16,930 nucleotides of DNA. Origin: UBA4874 sp002399435. GTDB lineage: Bacteria > Bacillota > Clostridia > Caldicoprobacterales > DTU083. The DNA is taken from NCBI GenBank assembly GCA_036823195.1, contig DAISGI010000049.1:1-16930 (forward strand), given 5' to 3'. Shown here piece after piece: positions 16,578-16,930 of the stretch (positions are counted from its first letter, which is position 1; each line of letters begins with the position of its first letter). The notes beneath the pieces are model-generated. The model did not search any database, had not been told where the DNA came from, and was given only the letters and a program-made list of their open reading frames with translations. The position numbers and the translations under genes are program-made.

Positions 16578-16720
16578 CTGAAGGGCAACGCAAAATTAAG
16601 GATCTTTTTCCAGTATGAAGAAAAGTTGCCGCTTTTACTCCATAGCTACGGCTGGCGAGATGTTAATTTTGCTGTCCTAAAGTTTTTAAACCCAACGTTC
16701 ATTATAACAAACTTTCGTAG
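16578..16720 (+). ncRNA. candidate structured RNA, unknown class
   Basis: A long closing stem joins GGGCA-AC-GCAAAATTAA (16583-16599) to TTAATTTTGC-TGTCC (16663-16677), with ten uninterrupted pairs. It encloses 63 nt. Inside, AAAAG/CTTTT (16621-16625, 16632-16636) closes a 6-base loop TTGCCG, and AGC-TACG-GCT (16644-16653) is a stable UNCG-type tetraloop hairpin. GGCAAC (16584-16589) is complementary to GTTGCC (16625-16630), so it can form a pseudoknot or an alternative fold competing with the closing stem. A further 7-bp pair, AAAGTTT/AAACTTT, occurs at 16679-16715. No known riboswitch consensus could be matched by eye. Confidence 0.5.
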
Positions 16721-16930
16721 AAAATTCATCTTAGGAGAGGAGGAATTTAATATTCAGAATATCCTTTGAAAAGAAAAGAGGGGAGGGATAATAAGGTCAA
16801 TAGATCCTTTGACAGTATTGAGTAGAAGGGTGTATGTAATGGTTTAATAGAGATTTGAGATTTGGATAAACATAATTGTGAATAGAAAAAGTACCTTCCA
16901 GAGTCAAAAGCCCCATAAAAGATGAAGGGG
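16721..16930. other. AT-rich right edge without a recognisable gene
   Basis: GGAGAGGAGG (16734-16743) is an excellent ribosome site, but no ATG, GTG or TTG follows at workable distance. An ATA codon at 16750 opens a 13-codon frame only. The palindrome ATATTC-A-GAATAT covers 16750-16762. TTGACA (16809-16814) and TATGTA (16833-16838) at 18-bp spacing are a weak second promoter. The last bases pair GCCCC with GGGG, possibly the start of a hairpin cut by the window edge. Confidence 0.4.

Noticed and set aside
16578..16680. c-di-GMP (GEMM) riboswitch, suggested by AGGGCAA and ACGCAAA
   Set aside because: The order and spacing of these short strings do not match the two-helix GEMM aptamer, and here they form one arm of a long stem instead.
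16750..16791. 13-codon frame from an ATA codon after a strong ribosome site
   Set aside because: AUA starts are very rare and the peptide is too short to support from sequence; kept only as an observation.

Overview
The window looks like a chromosomal segment of a Bacillota species, probably class Clostridia. Support: strong AAGGAGG-type ribosome binding sites, frequent TTG and GTG starts, sigma-A-like TTGACA/TATAAT promoters, a T-box leader, a YtrA-type GntR regulator and class II aldolase and synthetase genes of Firmicute type. By eye, base composition is mixed: the first 2 kb and the last 0.5 kb are AT-rich, and the middle is close to balanced. The species cannot be named from the sequence alone.

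Left part (1-4010): two ABC export modules face each other. The rightward one has the tail of an upstream gene, a four-helix permease-like protein, an ATPase and a membrane-anchored extracytoplasmic protein of unknown function. The leftward one is gntR-ATPase-permease. All three of its genes have non-ATG starts, and its promoter overlaps a clear inverted repeat. A hairpin lies between the two modules.

Methionine block (4031-8369): a sigma-A-like promoter leads into a complete T-box leader with a probable AUG (Met) specifier and a terminator. Behind it are an M20 family amidohydrolase and a MetN-MetI-MetQ importer. The likely logic is uptake of methionine or a methionine derivative, and release of the amino acid in the cytoplasm, when tRNA-Met is uncharged. 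The metI-metQ gap carries a degenerate tandem repeat of about 32 bp.

Leftward pair (8382-11029): class II fructose-bisphosphate aldolase, followed with a 1-base stop/start overlap by an ABC-class ATPase of the COG3044/MRB1590-like family, whose bacterial role is unknown.

Rightward housekeeping run (11303-15784): promoter, hotdog acyl-CoA thioesterase, topoisomerase III (1-base overlap), a ten-unit 14-15 bp tandem repeat beginning at the topB stop codon, asparaginyl-tRNA synthetase, a small TSCPD-domain protein and an intrinsic terminator.

Right end (15785-16930): a possible 33-residue membrane peptide and a leftward XRE-type repressor. Diverging from the repressor is an extended -10 promoter followed at once by a strongly folded, unrecognised RNA of about 100 nt. 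After that comes a good ribosome binding site with no usable start codon. This end looks like the edge of an accessory element and holds the least explained sequence in the window.
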